Source: a virus. From it: a stretch of DNA of 64,000 nt. The notes under the pieces were generated by a model. It searched no databases. It was not told the DNA's origin and saw nothing but the letters and a program-made list of their open reading frames with translations. The translations under genes and the position numbers were made by a program. The DNA lies in the IMG/VR virus record IMGVR_UViG_3300012210_000006, positions 1-64,000 of that record; one strand, given 5' to 3'. Below, piece after piece: positions 4,725-13,256 of this stretch. Each line of letters opens with the position of its first letter. Position 1 is the first letter of the stretch.

Positions 4725-5412
4725 TAAATTTATTGCTTATTATCGAGTAAGTACTCAAAAACAAGACGATAGTCATCTTGGTCTTGAGGCTCAAGAATCA
4801 ACTGTCCAGCGTTATTGTGCGGGTAATAATATCGTGTTAATGCGTTCTTATACAGAAATTGAAACAGGAACGAAAAATAATTTAGATAATCGTCCCATTC
4901 TTCAAAAAGCTCTTGGACATTGTAAACGTATCGGAGCGACATTAATAATAGCAAAGCTTGATCGACTTTCAAGATCAGTATATTTTACATCTCTTTTACA
5001 TGCTTCTGGACTAGAATTTATTTGTTGTGATATGCCTTTTGCAAATCGTATAACAATTCAGATTATGGCAATTATGGCGGAACAAGAAGCTAAGGTAATT
5101 AGCGAAAGAACAAAGTCTGCTTTATGTGCTTTAAAACAACGAGGAATTAAATTAGGAACACATCGTCCAGAGTGTAGGAATAATTTATCCTGTGTTGGAA
5201 GAGTACTTGGGAATAAGCGTGGTTCACAAAGGAACCAACAAAACAAGAAAGAAGCATATTCTGATTTATTGCCGGAAATAATAAGAATGCGAAAAGCTGG
5301 CAAAACGCACAAATATATTGCCGAATCTCTTAATATCAGGGGGGAAACGACACGAACAGGGTGTTTGTTTCTTCCTATAACAATTTCTCGTTTAGTCAAG
5401 ATTGGAGTTTAG
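4714..5412 (+). CDS. serine recombinase (resolvase/invertase family)
   Basis: A 232-residue site-specific recombinase. The N-terminal catalytic domain has the nucleophile motif AYYRVSTQKQ (Ser about residue 11), then IAKLDRLSRS and AEQEAKVISERT, all standard for the family. The C-terminal part holds an HTH-like DNA-binding segment (RKAGKTHKYIAESLNI). I chose the ATG at 4714 because AGGA lies 6 bases upstream; an ATG at 4693 has no such site. It is much shorter than large serine integrases, so it more likely acts as an invertase or resolvase. No inverted target sites were recognised. Confidence 0.9.
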   Translation: MIGNKFIAYYRVSTQKQDDSHLGLEAQESTVQRYCAGNNIVLMRSYTEIETGTKNNLDNRPILQKALGHCKRIGATLIIAKLDRLSRSVYFTSLLHASGLEFICCDMPFANRITIQIMAIMAEQEAKVISERTKSALCALKQRGIKLGTHRPECRNNLSCVGRVLGNKRGSQRNQQNKKEAYSDLLPEIIRMRKAGKTHKYIAESLNIRGETTRTGCLFLPITISRLVKIGV

Positions 5413-5413
5413 T

Positions 5414-5587
5414 ATGGAAAATGATAAAGAGTATGCACTTTCAATAAAGAAAATGATTGATGTTGAAGTACAGAATCGGATTAAATTACAAGATTCTTAC
5501 TTCAATGATGAGAAATTTTTATTTCCAGATCATAAGTGTGAACCAAAAGAAGATGCTTACTTTGATGACGTAGATATGGGAGCCTGA
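5414..5587 (+). CDS. hypothetical acidic 57-residue protein
   Basis: Starts right after the recombinase with GGAG at good spacing. It is acidic with several Tyr, Phe and Asp residues near the C-terminus (DAYFDDVDMGA). No family is recognised. It forms part of a run of small, closely spaced genes. Confidence 0.6.
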   Translation: MENDKEYALSIKKMIDVEVQNRIKLQDSYFNDEKFLFPDHKCEPKEDAYFDDVDMGA

Positions 5588-5588
5588 G

Positions 5589-5756
5589 ATGAATATTGGA
5601 GAATTGGTTAATGGTGCTCAAGTTGGGGACATTATTTCTATTGAAGTAAATAATAAATGGGAAGAATATGAAATTGTGAGATTTACAGAGTGTCCGGGAT
5701 TTGGTTATAATGGGTATTATCCAGATTTAACTATTGAATTGATGAAAAAATCATGA
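5589..5756 (+). CDS. hypothetical 55-residue protein
   Basis: Begins two bases after the preceding stop, and its stop overlaps the ATG of the next gene (ATGA). The sequence starts MNIGELVNGAQVGDIISIEV and looks like a small beta-barrel with a GYNGYYPD loop. The function is unknown. Confidence 0.55.
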   Translation: MNIGELVNGAQVGDIISIEVNNKWEEYEIVRFTECPGFGYNGYYPDLTIELMKKS

Positions 5757-5908
5757 ATATTGCATTTGGTTTTGGCATTGGTGTTTTTGTGTATTACTTG
5801 TATCAGAAGTTGGAAAATATTCATTATCAGGTAGACCAGTTGTACCAAACTGTTAATGAATTTGAAGAAGAGGTTGAACCAAGTTGCAGTTGTCCTTCGG
5901 AGAATTAA
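5753..5908 (+). CDS. small membrane-anchored protein
   Basis: A 51-residue protein with an N-terminal hydrophobic segment (AFGFGIGVFVYYLY), then a charged helix (NIHYQVDQLYQTVNEFEEEV), ending CSCPSEN. One membrane anchor with a short coiled tail is likely. Translation is coupled by overlap to the preceding gene. The role is unknown. Confidence 0.5.
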   Translation: MNIAFGFGIGVFVYYLYQKLENIHYQVDQLYQTVNEFEEEVEPSCSCPSEN

Positions 5909-5909
5909 T

Positions 5910-6329
5910 ATGGAACGAAAATCTTGGGATGAATATTTTTTCGATCTTGCGAAACTTGTAAGTACGCGAGCAACCTGTTCACGCGCACAAGTTGGTTGTG
6001 TACTTGTTAAGGATAAAAGGATTATTGCTACGGGATATAATGGTGCTCTTGCTGGTAGAAAACATTGCAATCATGGGAATCAGGATATGTTATGGATTCA
6101 TGGATCGCCCCCGCCTCCAGAATATCTCGCGAAGAAAGACCTATATATGATAGATGGCATCACACATTGCTTAATCGCCGTCCACGCAGAACTTAATGCC
6201 GTCGCAGACTGTGCAAGGCGTGGTATTTCCTGCGATGGAGCAACGATGTATATTACTAAGAAACCATGTGATAATTGTTTAAAGTTAATTTATTCATCTG
6301 GAATTTTCGATATAAAGGTATGTGAATAA
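5910..6329 (+). CDS. dCMP deaminase
   Basis: A 139-residue zinc-dependent cytidine/deoxycytidylate deaminase. It converts dCMP to dUMP, the substrate for thymidylate synthesis, and so pairs with the ThyX encoded at the far right. The motif HAELNAVADCA holds the zinc-binding His and catalytic Glu, and PCDNCLK holds the two zinc-binding Cys. An extra Cys/His-rich stretch (residues 45-60) fits the phage T4 type. The ATG at 5910 has GGAG at good spacing. Confidence 0.93.
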   Translation: MERKSWDEYFFDLAKLVSTRATCSRAQVGCVLVKDKRIIATGYNGALAGRKHCNHGNQDMLWIHGSPPPPEYLAKKDLYMIDGITHCLIAVHAELNAVADCARRGISCDGATMYITKKPCDNCLKLIYSSGIFDIKVCE

Positions 6330-6610
6330 TGTTTAAAATTGGTTTTCGCAATATATGGATGCAAATAGGACTCAATGAAGAGAGTTTTATATGTTTTTGT
6401 TTTCCGAATAAAACTCCATATTTTTAGTTTAAAATAAAACTATTTTCGTTTGAAAATATAAAAAATGTTTTTCAAATATTAATTGGGTTAGATATTGCAA
6501 TTGATAAAATCAATCAAAATTCTATTAACATTAATTTAAATTTATTAATCATAAGAATTGGGATTTCATTTAACCAAATGAATTGTCTGAAGGAAATTAA
6601 GGGGAAATAA
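6329..6610 (+). pseudogene. 93-codon frame interrupted by one TAG
   Basis: The ATG overlaps the end of the dCMP deaminase gene. A TAG lies at 6425-6427 after 32 codons. The same frame then stays open for 60 more codons and ends with TAA at 6608-6610, just before the next gene. The product would be a hydrophobic Ile/Asn/Phe-rich protein of unknown function. It may be a nonsense mutation, a sequencing error, or a site of amber readthrough or suppression. Confidence 0.45.
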
Positions 6611-6612
6611 AT

Positions 6613-6795
6613 ATGCTTACATTAAATGATATAAATTTATTAAAGGAAATAATGCCAAATCATATTAATGTTCATCCAAATGTTTCAATTCATGGAATTA
6701 GTTGCGAAAGAATTTATAAAAATTGGTTGTTTTGGGAAAACAATAATAGTGGAGAAATTAATAATTATTTGAAGAAATATAAGAAAGGTAACTAA
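6613..6795 (+). CDS. hypothetical 60-residue protein
   Basis: Preceded by AAGGGG at good spacing. The stop overlaps the ATG of the methyltransferase gene (TAATG). Composition is soluble and rich in Asn and Ile. No family is recognised. Confidence 0.6.
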   Translation: MLTLNDINLLKEIMPNHINVHPNVSIHGISCERIYKNWLFWENNNSGEINNYLKKYKKGN

Positions 6796-7433
6796 TGTTT
6801 TACGGACAACGACAAGAAGATCAAAAGATATGTGAACTTCTCGGTGGAGAAAATATACATCGAGAGGGTTTTTACATAGATGTAGGTGCATGGGACCCCA
6901 ATAAGGAATCCGTGACGAGATTCTTTTACGAAGAATTAGGGTTTACTGGCATTAATATCGAACCTGTTACACGTCTTTGGAATAATTTTTATCCCGCTCG
7001 TGCAAAAGATATTAATCTGAATTGTGCTATTGGTAAAAATATTGGTAAACAAACAATGAAAGTTGTTTGTAATGGACATGAGATTACTGGATTGAGTACG
7101 TTGCATAAGCAAAACTCTGATAATGCCTGTGCAGGTCGTAACTCATATGAACAGGATGTTGAGGTTTTTACATTAGAGAGCATCTGTGATACATGGGCAC
7201 AAGGAATTGAAATAGATTTTCTGAAAATCGACGTTGAAGGATATGAAGCGGAAGTTATTTATTCTGGTAATTGGGCAAAATATCGTCCAAAGGTGCTTTG
7301 TATAGAAGCGACTGTTCCCTTATCGGATGTAAAATCAGACTCTTGGGATAGTTATGTCAGAGTGATATGTAAATATGATTTTGTTTATTTTGACGGACTT
7401 AATAATTTTTATGTTCGTAGGGAAGGTTGGTGA
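6795..7433 (+). CDS. FkbM-family methyltransferase
   Basis: A 212-residue SAM-dependent methyltransferase. GFYIDVGAWDP (residues 26-36) is the SAM-binding motif I, GINIEPV is the acidic loop, and FLKIDVEGYEAEVI (about 144-157) is the FkbM signature. FkbM enzymes usually methylate hydroxyl groups on sugars or polyketides. In a phage it may modify a glycan on the virion or cell surface, perhaps with the glycosyltransferase at 23498; that link is inference. Confidence 0.9.
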   Translation: MFYGQRQEDQKICELLGGENIHREGFYIDVGAWDPNKESVTRFFYEELGFTGINIEPVTRLWNNFYPARAKDINLNCAIGKNIGKQTMKVVCNGHEITGLSTLHKQNSDNACAGRNSYEQDVEVFTLESICDTWAQGIEIDFLKIDVEGYEAEVIYSGNWAKYRPKVLCIEATVPLSDVKSDSWDSYVRVICKYDFVYFDGLNNFYVRREGW

Positions 7434-7436
7434 TTT

Positions 7437-7880
7437 ATGGGAATTGAAGAATTGCTACAAGGTTGCTATGTTGTTTGTCACTTTTGTAAAGAAGGTAAAT
7501 TTACTACTATTGATAATGAAACGACAACTGATTTTGAAAAATATCATTTATCACATGGAACAATTGAGATAATTCCAGCTCAGAAGTTTCTGTCTGAAAA
7601 TCTAAGTTCACAATACATTGATGTTGATCGTCCTGAGCAGAAATCAATTGGAACGTCAATTGGTCCGGTAGAAAAGAAAGATATTATTGAAGTTTTCAAA
7701 TCTAGTCAATCTGCAAGGATGAAATATTTACAAAAGCAAACCAATAATGCAATTAAGAAAAATGAGAGTTATTTCCCCATCATTCCAGCATTGACTTTAC
7801 CTGTGATCATAATTAATAAATTCGATGAATATATATTTACGAAGGAGGATTGGCTAACTCCTCAAGCAATAAAAGACTAA
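7437..7880 (+). CDS. hypothetical 147-residue protein
   Basis: Follows the methyltransferase closely. The N-terminus has a CYVVCHFC cluster that could bind a metal. The rest is soluble, ending with a helical C-terminus (FTKEDWLTPQAIKD). It sits directly upstream of the terminase genes. No family is recognised. Confidence 0.65.
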   Translation: MGIEELLQGCYVVCHFCKEGKFTTIDNETTTDFEKYHLSHGTIEIIPAQKFLSENLSSQYIDVDRPEQKSIGTSIGPVEKKDIIEVFKSSQSARMKYLQKQTNNAIKKNESYFPIIPALTLPVIIINKFDEYIFTKEDWLTPQAIKD

Positions 7881-7916
7881 TTGACTATCTTATAATCTGC
7901 CAGGGGATATTATTTA

Positions 7917-8585
7917 ATGGCGAAGACTCAATATAAGTTGGCAAAAACTCTCTCACTCCAAGCAAGACTCAAGCAGGTAATGCGTCTTCACCTTGGAGGT
8001 CTTTCTCATTACGCCATAGCGAGAACAATGGAATATAGTATCGAACAGGCAAAAAAGGATGTTGCCACGATTTCACATGCGACAAAAGAATGGGAAGACG
8101 TTGGGGAACATTTAAAGGATACTGTTGCAAGAACTGGTGAGTTATTAAAATCTTTGAAATTTCAACAGGACTTGCTTCAAAAACAACTAGATTATGCGAA
8201 CGAATGGGTTGTTCAATTGGATCAAATGGGTTCTCCTTTACACGAGAGATTAGATAATGGGGAATTAGGTCCAGTTTTATATGGTCCTCGTGACTCTCGT
8301 CTTTCTTTAGCTTTATCATCAAAAATTACCGACTTAACAGAACAACAAGGAAAACTTCTTGGTGTGTATGCAAAAACGATGGACGTTACGGTTCGCTTAG
8401 AAGAATCAGAACAAACAACAATGCTTGTTCTTCAGGCGATTCAAGAGTGTGCTCCTGAGTTACAATCGAAGATTGTTCGCAAACTGAAAGCATTAAAGGC
8501 TTCTGAGGACACTTTTTCTAATATTGAAGTAGAAACAATCGAAGGTGAGTATGAAAATTTTGAAGGACGTAAATTAAATGCCTAG
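7917..8585 (+). CDS. terS: putative terminase small subunit
   Basis: A 222-residue protein directly upstream of and overlapping the large terminase gene. The N-terminal 50 residues contain an HTH-like segment (LHLGGLSHYAIARTMEYS) and residues 75-120 look like coiled coil, the order expected for a small subunit that recognises the packaging site and forms a ring. Assigned mainly by position and architecture. Confidence 0.65.
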   Translation: MAKTQYKLAKTLSLQARLKQVMRLHLGGLSHYAIARTMEYSIEQAKKDVATISHATKEWEDVGEHLKDTVARTGELLKSLKFQQDLLQKQLDYANEWVVQLDQMGSPLHERLDNGELGPVLYGPRDSRLSLALSSKITDLTEQQGKLLGVYAKTMDVTVRLEESEQTTMLVLQAIQECAPELQSKIVRKLKALKASEDTFSNIEVETIEGEYENFEGRKLNA

Positions 8586-11490
8586 TAATCCAGGTGGAGT
8601 TGATGGGCATCATTTAGGTGGCGGAGCGAGGAAAAAGAATCGCACGTATCTTGATATTGATAATGTTTCGTCTAAAGCATCGAAATTAATGACCTCTCTT
8701 GATGATTATTTGGCGGCATTACCAGACGAAGATGAAGTAATTGATGAAGTTTTTAAGGAAAAGTTTGTTGATTTAAAAACATGGTTATATGCTCCTGAGT
8801 ATATGGGATTAGAGATTCGTCTTTCTACAATTCAATATGAAGTTCTGGAAGCTATGGGGGATTATAATCCTAAAACTAATCCTTATACTGAAGGAGTATG
8901 TGAATGGGGAAAAGGTTCGGGGAAAGACTTTATCTCTGCTTTATGTGCATTAAGGTGTGTGTATTGGTTATTGTGTCTTAGGAATCCATATATTTATTAT
9001 GGACTTGCTAAGGGAACTGGTATTCAATTATGTAATATTGCATATACTGCCGAACAGGCAATTTATGTTTATTTTAAACAATTAACAGGATTAATTAAAG
9101 CATCTCCTTGGTTTATGAAGCAAAAACCTGATATTAAAAAATCTCGTATTGATTTTCCCAATGAAATTACCCTTGTGTCTACCTCAACAGATGGAGATTC
9201 GGCTGAAGGACAAAATTTAATATTTGCCGTTATGGATGAAGCCTCTGCATTTAAGGATTCTAAAACAATTAAGGCACAAACAAGAAAGGATGGTGTCAAG
9301 GTTGATCGTGCTGCTGACGCTATTTATAAGGTATTAAGAAGTTCTGTGAACTCTCGGTTTCCTAATGCTGGTAAGGTATTGATAATTTCATATCCTCGCT
9401 ATAAAGATGATTATATTGAGACTAAATTAGCTGAAAATAAAGAAGCGAATAAGGGTTTTGTTTCTGGTCCATATGCAACCTGGGAGGTTAATCCTTCAAG
9501 AAAAAGAGAACATTTTAATGAAGACTATGAAAAGAATCCAGAATTAGCAGATGCGATGTATGCGTGTGTTGGTGAAAATACATTAGTAAATGATTGGTGG
9601 GGAGGATTAACTTTAATTAAGGACTCTAATAATTCAATTTATAAAGGAAAAAAACAAACTTTTAGATTAAAAACATTATTAGGGTATGAAATTGAGACAA
9701 CTGTGGATCATCTATTATTAGATGAATATCAAAATTGGAAAAAATTAGAAGATTATAAAATTGGTGATAAAATAAGTGTTTGTCAAAATGAGCAGAAATT
9801 TGGTTCTTATGAAGAAGATTTAAGAATTGCCGAATTAGTCGGACAAATGGTTGGAGATGGATGGGTTGGGAACGAAAATAATAAAAAACCAGAATGTGGA
9901 TGGGCTTATGCAACACAAGATATGGATTTAATTCAAAGACATATGGGATTTCTCCTAGAATTAGGAGAAAATTTTAATGTTAGTGCTGTTCGAACATTGA
10001 GTGGTAAAAAAACTTGCACAGGTATAAGACTAAGAAATCAAGATGCATATAATAGATGGTTCACCTTATTAGAAGGTCATAAAATGGCATGGAATAAAAG
10101 AGTGCCTTCTTGGGTTATGCAAGGAACAAAAGATGTTGTTGTTGCATTTTTACGAGGATTATTTGAAGCCGACGGATGTGTTAATAAACAATTAGACTGT
10201 AGTTATTCAAGTGTTTCTTTTAATTTAGTTAAAGAAGTCCAATTATTATTAGGATTATTTGGAATAACTTGTCCAATTAGACAACACCAAGGTAAATGGA
10301 ATGAATCTTTAAATGCAAGAACTAAAACTTCTTGGACAATTCAATTATCTCATGTTAGGAGTAGACAATTCTTTAAAGAAATTGGATTTATTTCCAATAG
10401 AAAACAAAATAGAGGAATTGAATTATTGAATTCTCCTGAATGTAAATGGGTTCGACCAACTCATTTAGAATATTATCCAGATATTATTGTTTCAATTGAG
10501 GATTCTGGAATTCAGGATGTTTATGATTTATTAGATATGCCAAATCACATGTTTTATGCAAATGGATTAATTGCTCATAATTGTAACCCTCCGTTTTCTG
10601 AGGATGGGTGGGTAAAATATCCTGATCGTTTTCTGAAGTGCGTTGCAAATTCTGTAAAACTTGGAACATTAAAATCTCCGATAGATGAAGATGGGATTTA
10701 TGATCCGTTTTTCCAAGGCATCCCAGGAAAATTATATTGTATTCATGTCGATTTAGCTTTAAATGCTGATAAATGCGCCTTATCTCTTGCTTCACAAGGA
10801 AATCCGATCATAAAGGAGAAATGTCCATGTGGAGCAAATGCTCCCTGGGACGAACGATATGAAGTTTGTAGTTCCTGTGGTCTTGCTAAGGAGAAATGGC
10901 TTAAAATAACGATGCCTACAATGGTAGTTTCTCTTTTGAAGCATTTTAAACCAAGAAATTCTGCGTCAGGTAGAAAAGAAGTTCATTTTGCAGATATTCG
11001 TGAGGAGATATTATTTCTTCGTGATCGTGGACACAAAATTTGGGCCTTATCATATGATGGATGGCAATCAAGGGACTCTATTCAGACAATGCAGAGGTTG
11101 TTAGGGAAGAGAATTATTAAAGATCGTTGGGGTCAGCCTCTTAAAGAAGAGGAAATTGCTCAAACATTATCGGTTGATCGTGATACGAAGGCATATGACA
11201 CTTTAAAAGAGTTTATTTATGACGAAAGGTTTTATATTACTCCTCCTGCAAGTGTGAAGAAAAAAGAAGATTGGGAAGAATCAGAGGACCCTGTGGCGAT
11301 TGCTTATCGGGAATTTAGAGGATTACGCCTAATCAACTGGAAGAAAGTAGATCATAGCCTGGGGGCTTCAAAGGATTTTACAGATGCTTTAGCTGGTTGT
11401 GCCTATTGGGTATCACAAATGCCAATGTCACGAGGTAGAGGGCCATCTATTAGTGGTTGGCGCGAAAACATGGATATTGTTAGGAGATGA
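8578..11490 (+). CDS. terL: terminase large subunit interrupted by an intein
   Basis: A 970-residue precursor. It packages DNA into the prohead using an ATPase and a nuclease. The ATPase domain shows WGKGSGKDF (Walker A) and LIFAVMDEAS (Walker B). Residues 330-668 are an intein; removal leaves a 631-residue enzyme. After the intein come a zinc-ribbon-like CPCG / CSSCG pair and nuclease acidic residues in HVDLAL, SYDGWQ and FTDALAG. It overlaps the small subunit gene by 8 bases and is followed at once by the portal gene. Confidence 0.95.
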   Translation: MPSNPGGVDGHHLGGGARKKNRTYLDIDNVSSKASKLMTSLDDYLAALPDEDEVIDEVFKEKFVDLKTWLYAPEYMGLEIRLSTIQYEVLEAMGDYNPKTNPYTEGVCEWGKGSGKDFISALCALRCVYWLLCLRNPYIYYGLAKGTGIQLCNIAYTAEQAIYVYFKQLTGLIKASPWFMKQKPDIKKSRIDFPNEITLVSTSTDGDSAEGQNLIFAVMDEASAFKDSKTIKAQTRKDGVKVDRAADAIYKVLRSSVNSRFPNAGKVLIISYPRYKDDYIETKLAENKEANKGFVSGPYATWEVNPSRKREHFNEDYEKNPELADAMYACVGENTLVNDWWGGLTLIKDSNNSIYKGKKQTFRLKTLLGYEIETTVDHLLLDEYQNWKKLEDYKIGDKISVCQNEQKFGSYEEDLRIAELVGQMVGDGWVGNENNKKPECGWAYATQDMDLIQRHMGFLLELGENFNVSAVRTLSGKKTCTGIRLRNQDAYNRWFTLLEGHKMAWNKRVPSWVMQGTKDVVVAFLRGLFEADGCVNKQLDCSYSSVSFNLVKEVQLLLGLFGITCPIRQHQGKWNESLNARTKTSWTIQLSHVRSRQFFKEIGFISNRKQNRGIELLNSPECKWVRPTHLEYYPDIIVSIEDSGIQDVYDLLDMPNHMFYANGLIAHNCNPPFSEDGWVKYPDRFLKCVANSVKLGTLKSPIDEDGIYDPFFQGIPGKLYCIHVDLALNADKCALSLASQGNPIIKEKCPCGANAPWDERYEVCSSCGLAKEKWLKITMPTMVVSLLKHFKPRNSASGRKEVHFADIREEILFLRDRGHKIWALSYDGWQSRDSIQTMQRLLGKRIIKDRWGQPLKEEEIAQTLSVDRDTKAYDTLKEFIYDERFYITPPASVKKKEDWEESEDPVAIAYREFRGLRLINWKKVDHSLGASKDFTDALAGCAYWVSQMPMSRGRGPSISGWRENMDIVRR
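9565..10581 (+). mobile_element. intein with LAGLIDADG homing endonuclease in TerL
   Basis: A 339-residue intein. It begins with Cys (CVGENTLVND), has the TVDH block B motif, and ends FYANGLIAHN followed by Cys as the first downstream residue, as class 1 splicing requires. LVGQMVGDGWVG and FLRGLFEADGCVN are the two LAGLIDADG motifs of a homing endonuclease, so it is probably mobile. It interrupts the protein after ADAMYA. Both domains look intact. Confidence 0.95.
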
Positions 11491-11491
11491 A

Positions 11492-13105
11492 ATGCCTTCT
11501 AAATTAAACAATAATGTTAAACAAGAAAGAAAAAAGTTTAATTTTGAGGTCCTGAAAAGTAGTCAGGATTCTTTTCAACGTGATATTTCTGCTTTTATGG
11601 AGAATATAACAAAAAGAAGATTTTTTGAATTATCAGAACAAATTAAGAATTCCACTGTTGCACAGAAAAAGGGAGTAGGCAAGAATTTAAAATTGCGTCT
11701 TCCTATTTCGACTATTGCTGGATTTGGTAATCAATCAGAACAAACATTAATGTCTGCGTTCGGATGGTACTGGGAACCTCTTTTGCATGATCTTGCTTTT
11801 TTTGACGAAATGCGAGCAGCAGTTTCCCTTATGTCTGGTCAGGTAAATAAATTAGTCGATACTGCTCTTTGTGGATTTCGCATTGCAAATGACGATCCAG
11901 ATGTGTTACGAGATTTAAATGAATTACTGATGTATAATCAGAATGTAAATTTGAAAGAGTCTATTCGTAATGCAATGGTTGATCTTTTCTCCCTCGGTAA
12001 TTGTTATAAAAAACCAGAATGGACGAAAATTAAAGACGGGAGAACAACCCTAGAGGTTATTCGTCCTATTCGTTCAAATGCTATTCGTAAACTTAGGAAT
12101 GACCATTTAGCGACAGAGGGATATGTTCAATTATTGCATCGTCCCTCTGAGTTTATTCTTGGTGGAACGCCGCATACACCTACAATTTACCTATATGACG
12201 AAGTATTATGTGGAATACAGCGGTCATTTGGATGGTATGCATACGGCGAACCTCTTGGTGCATCATTGCCTTTCGCAATAAGGCTTAAATTACAAATGGA
12301 ACGTGATCTTGCAGAAATGCTTCATCAACATTTGCCAAGAATTGTCGTGACGTTTTCGCCCGATGAACAAATGAATCAAGAACAAGTTGATAAGTCTAGG
12401 GATGATTTAAAAACACAAATTTCACAAATGCGACCAACAGATAACTTTGTGACAACTCCCGATGTTGTTGTTTCTTACGCTGGTCCACAAGGACATGCAT
12501 TAGACTTCTCTTCTACACAAAAACATATTGAAGAGCAATTATTTTATGTTCTTCCTTTTGCTCCGGCGATTATGGGGCTTGATTCTAAAGGAAACCCTTA
12601 TGATTCTCAACAACATTGGACTGTTGCTTGTTATACCGCCTATGATCTTCGGCATGAAATAGACGTAATGTTCCGACCTATGTTTCGTATCATAGAAGAA
12701 GACTGGGGATGTGGTCCAATTACTCTTGCTTACGACGATCTTGATCCCGAGATGACTGCGAAACATGCTGAGACTGATGAATATGTTGCGAATAATGCGG
12801 TATTAAAACGAGATAATGGATTTATCGACCAAGATACTGCTGCACAACAGGCAACCGCTCATCATCCAGACGGTCCTGTTAAAAAAGCTGCAAAACCAGG
12901 AGCAATTCCTCCTCCGGTCGATAATACAGGAGTAAAAGACGGAGGAGCACCGGGAGGTTCTGGTTCTAAGGTAAGAACAAAAGGTCCTAAAAAGGATGGA
13001 ACGAAGGTTCCCGATAAGGATAATCGCCCAAGAGGGAAAAGACATTCCCGGCAACAATTTGCGATTACGGAATGGGCGCTTGCACAATTAGAAGAAGAGG
13101 ATTAA
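11492..13105 (+). CDS. portal protein
   Basis: A 537-residue protein in the usual place after TerL. Portals form the dodecameric DNA gate at one head vertex. Long helical stretches (MEENITKRRFFELSEQ-like start, a central LRHEIDVMFRPMFRII helix) fit the family. The C-terminus is a low-complexity Pro/Gly/Lys tail (GSGSKVRTKGPKKDGTK). The ATG at 11492 has TAGGAG upstream; a longer frame from 11399 lies inside terL. The assignment rests largely on order and size. Confidence 0.8.
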   Translation: MPSKLNNNVKQERKKFNFEVLKSSQDSFQRDISAFMENITKRRFFELSEQIKNSTVAQKKGVGKNLKLRLPISTIAGFGNQSEQTLMSAFGWYWEPLLHDLAFFDEMRAAVSLMSGQVNKLVDTALCGFRIANDDPDVLRDLNELLMYNQNVNLKESIRNAMVDLFSLGNCYKKPEWTKIKDGRTTLEVIRPIRSNAIRKLRNDHLATEGYVQLLHRPSEFILGGTPHTPTIYLYDEVLCGIQRSFGWYAYGEPLGASLPFAIRLKLQMERDLAEMLHQHLPRIVVTFSPDEQMNQEQVDKSRDDLKTQISQMRPTDNFVTTPDVVVSYAGPQGHALDFSSTQKHIEEQLFYVLPFAPAIMGLDSKGNPYDSQQHWTVACYTAYDLRHEIDVMFRPMFRIIEEDWGCGPITLAYDDLDPEMTAKHAETDEYVANNAVLKRDNGFIDQDTAAQQATAHHPDGPVKKAAKPGAIPPPVDNTGVKDGGAPGGSGSKVRTKGPKKDGTKVPDKDNRPRGKRHSRQQFAITEWALAQLEEED

Positions 13106-13121
13106 TTTCAGGATTGTGACA
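13102..13121. repeat. 20-base element shared with 22525-22544
   Basis: TTAATTTCAGGATTGTGACA occurs identically here and at 22525-22544, each time at the end of a structural gene and before a leader with ATTATTCTAT. It contains the inverted TGTCAC-NN-TCCTG box. A late promoter element or operator is possible. Confidence 0.6.
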
Positions 13122-13181
13122 GGGAAATTATTTAGGAGATTATTCTATATTCAATAATGATTAATTAGGAGATTTTTTATT

Positions 13182-13256
13182 ATGGCGAAGAATAAAGATA
13201 AACATAAAGAGAATAAGAAACCTAAAAAAACTGAAGATAAAAAGAAGAAAAAATAA
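13182..13256 (+). CDS. 24-residue lysine-rich peptide
   Basis: A tiny gene with AGGAG at good spacing whose stop overlaps the protease ATG (TAATG). Thirteen of 24 residues are Lys, mixed with Asp, Glu and Asn. It is preceded by a dedicated leader with the 20-base element. It could bind DNA, the acidic scaffold, or serve only to couple translation. The function is unknown. Confidence 0.55.
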   Translation: MAKNKDKHKENKKPKKTEDKKKKK

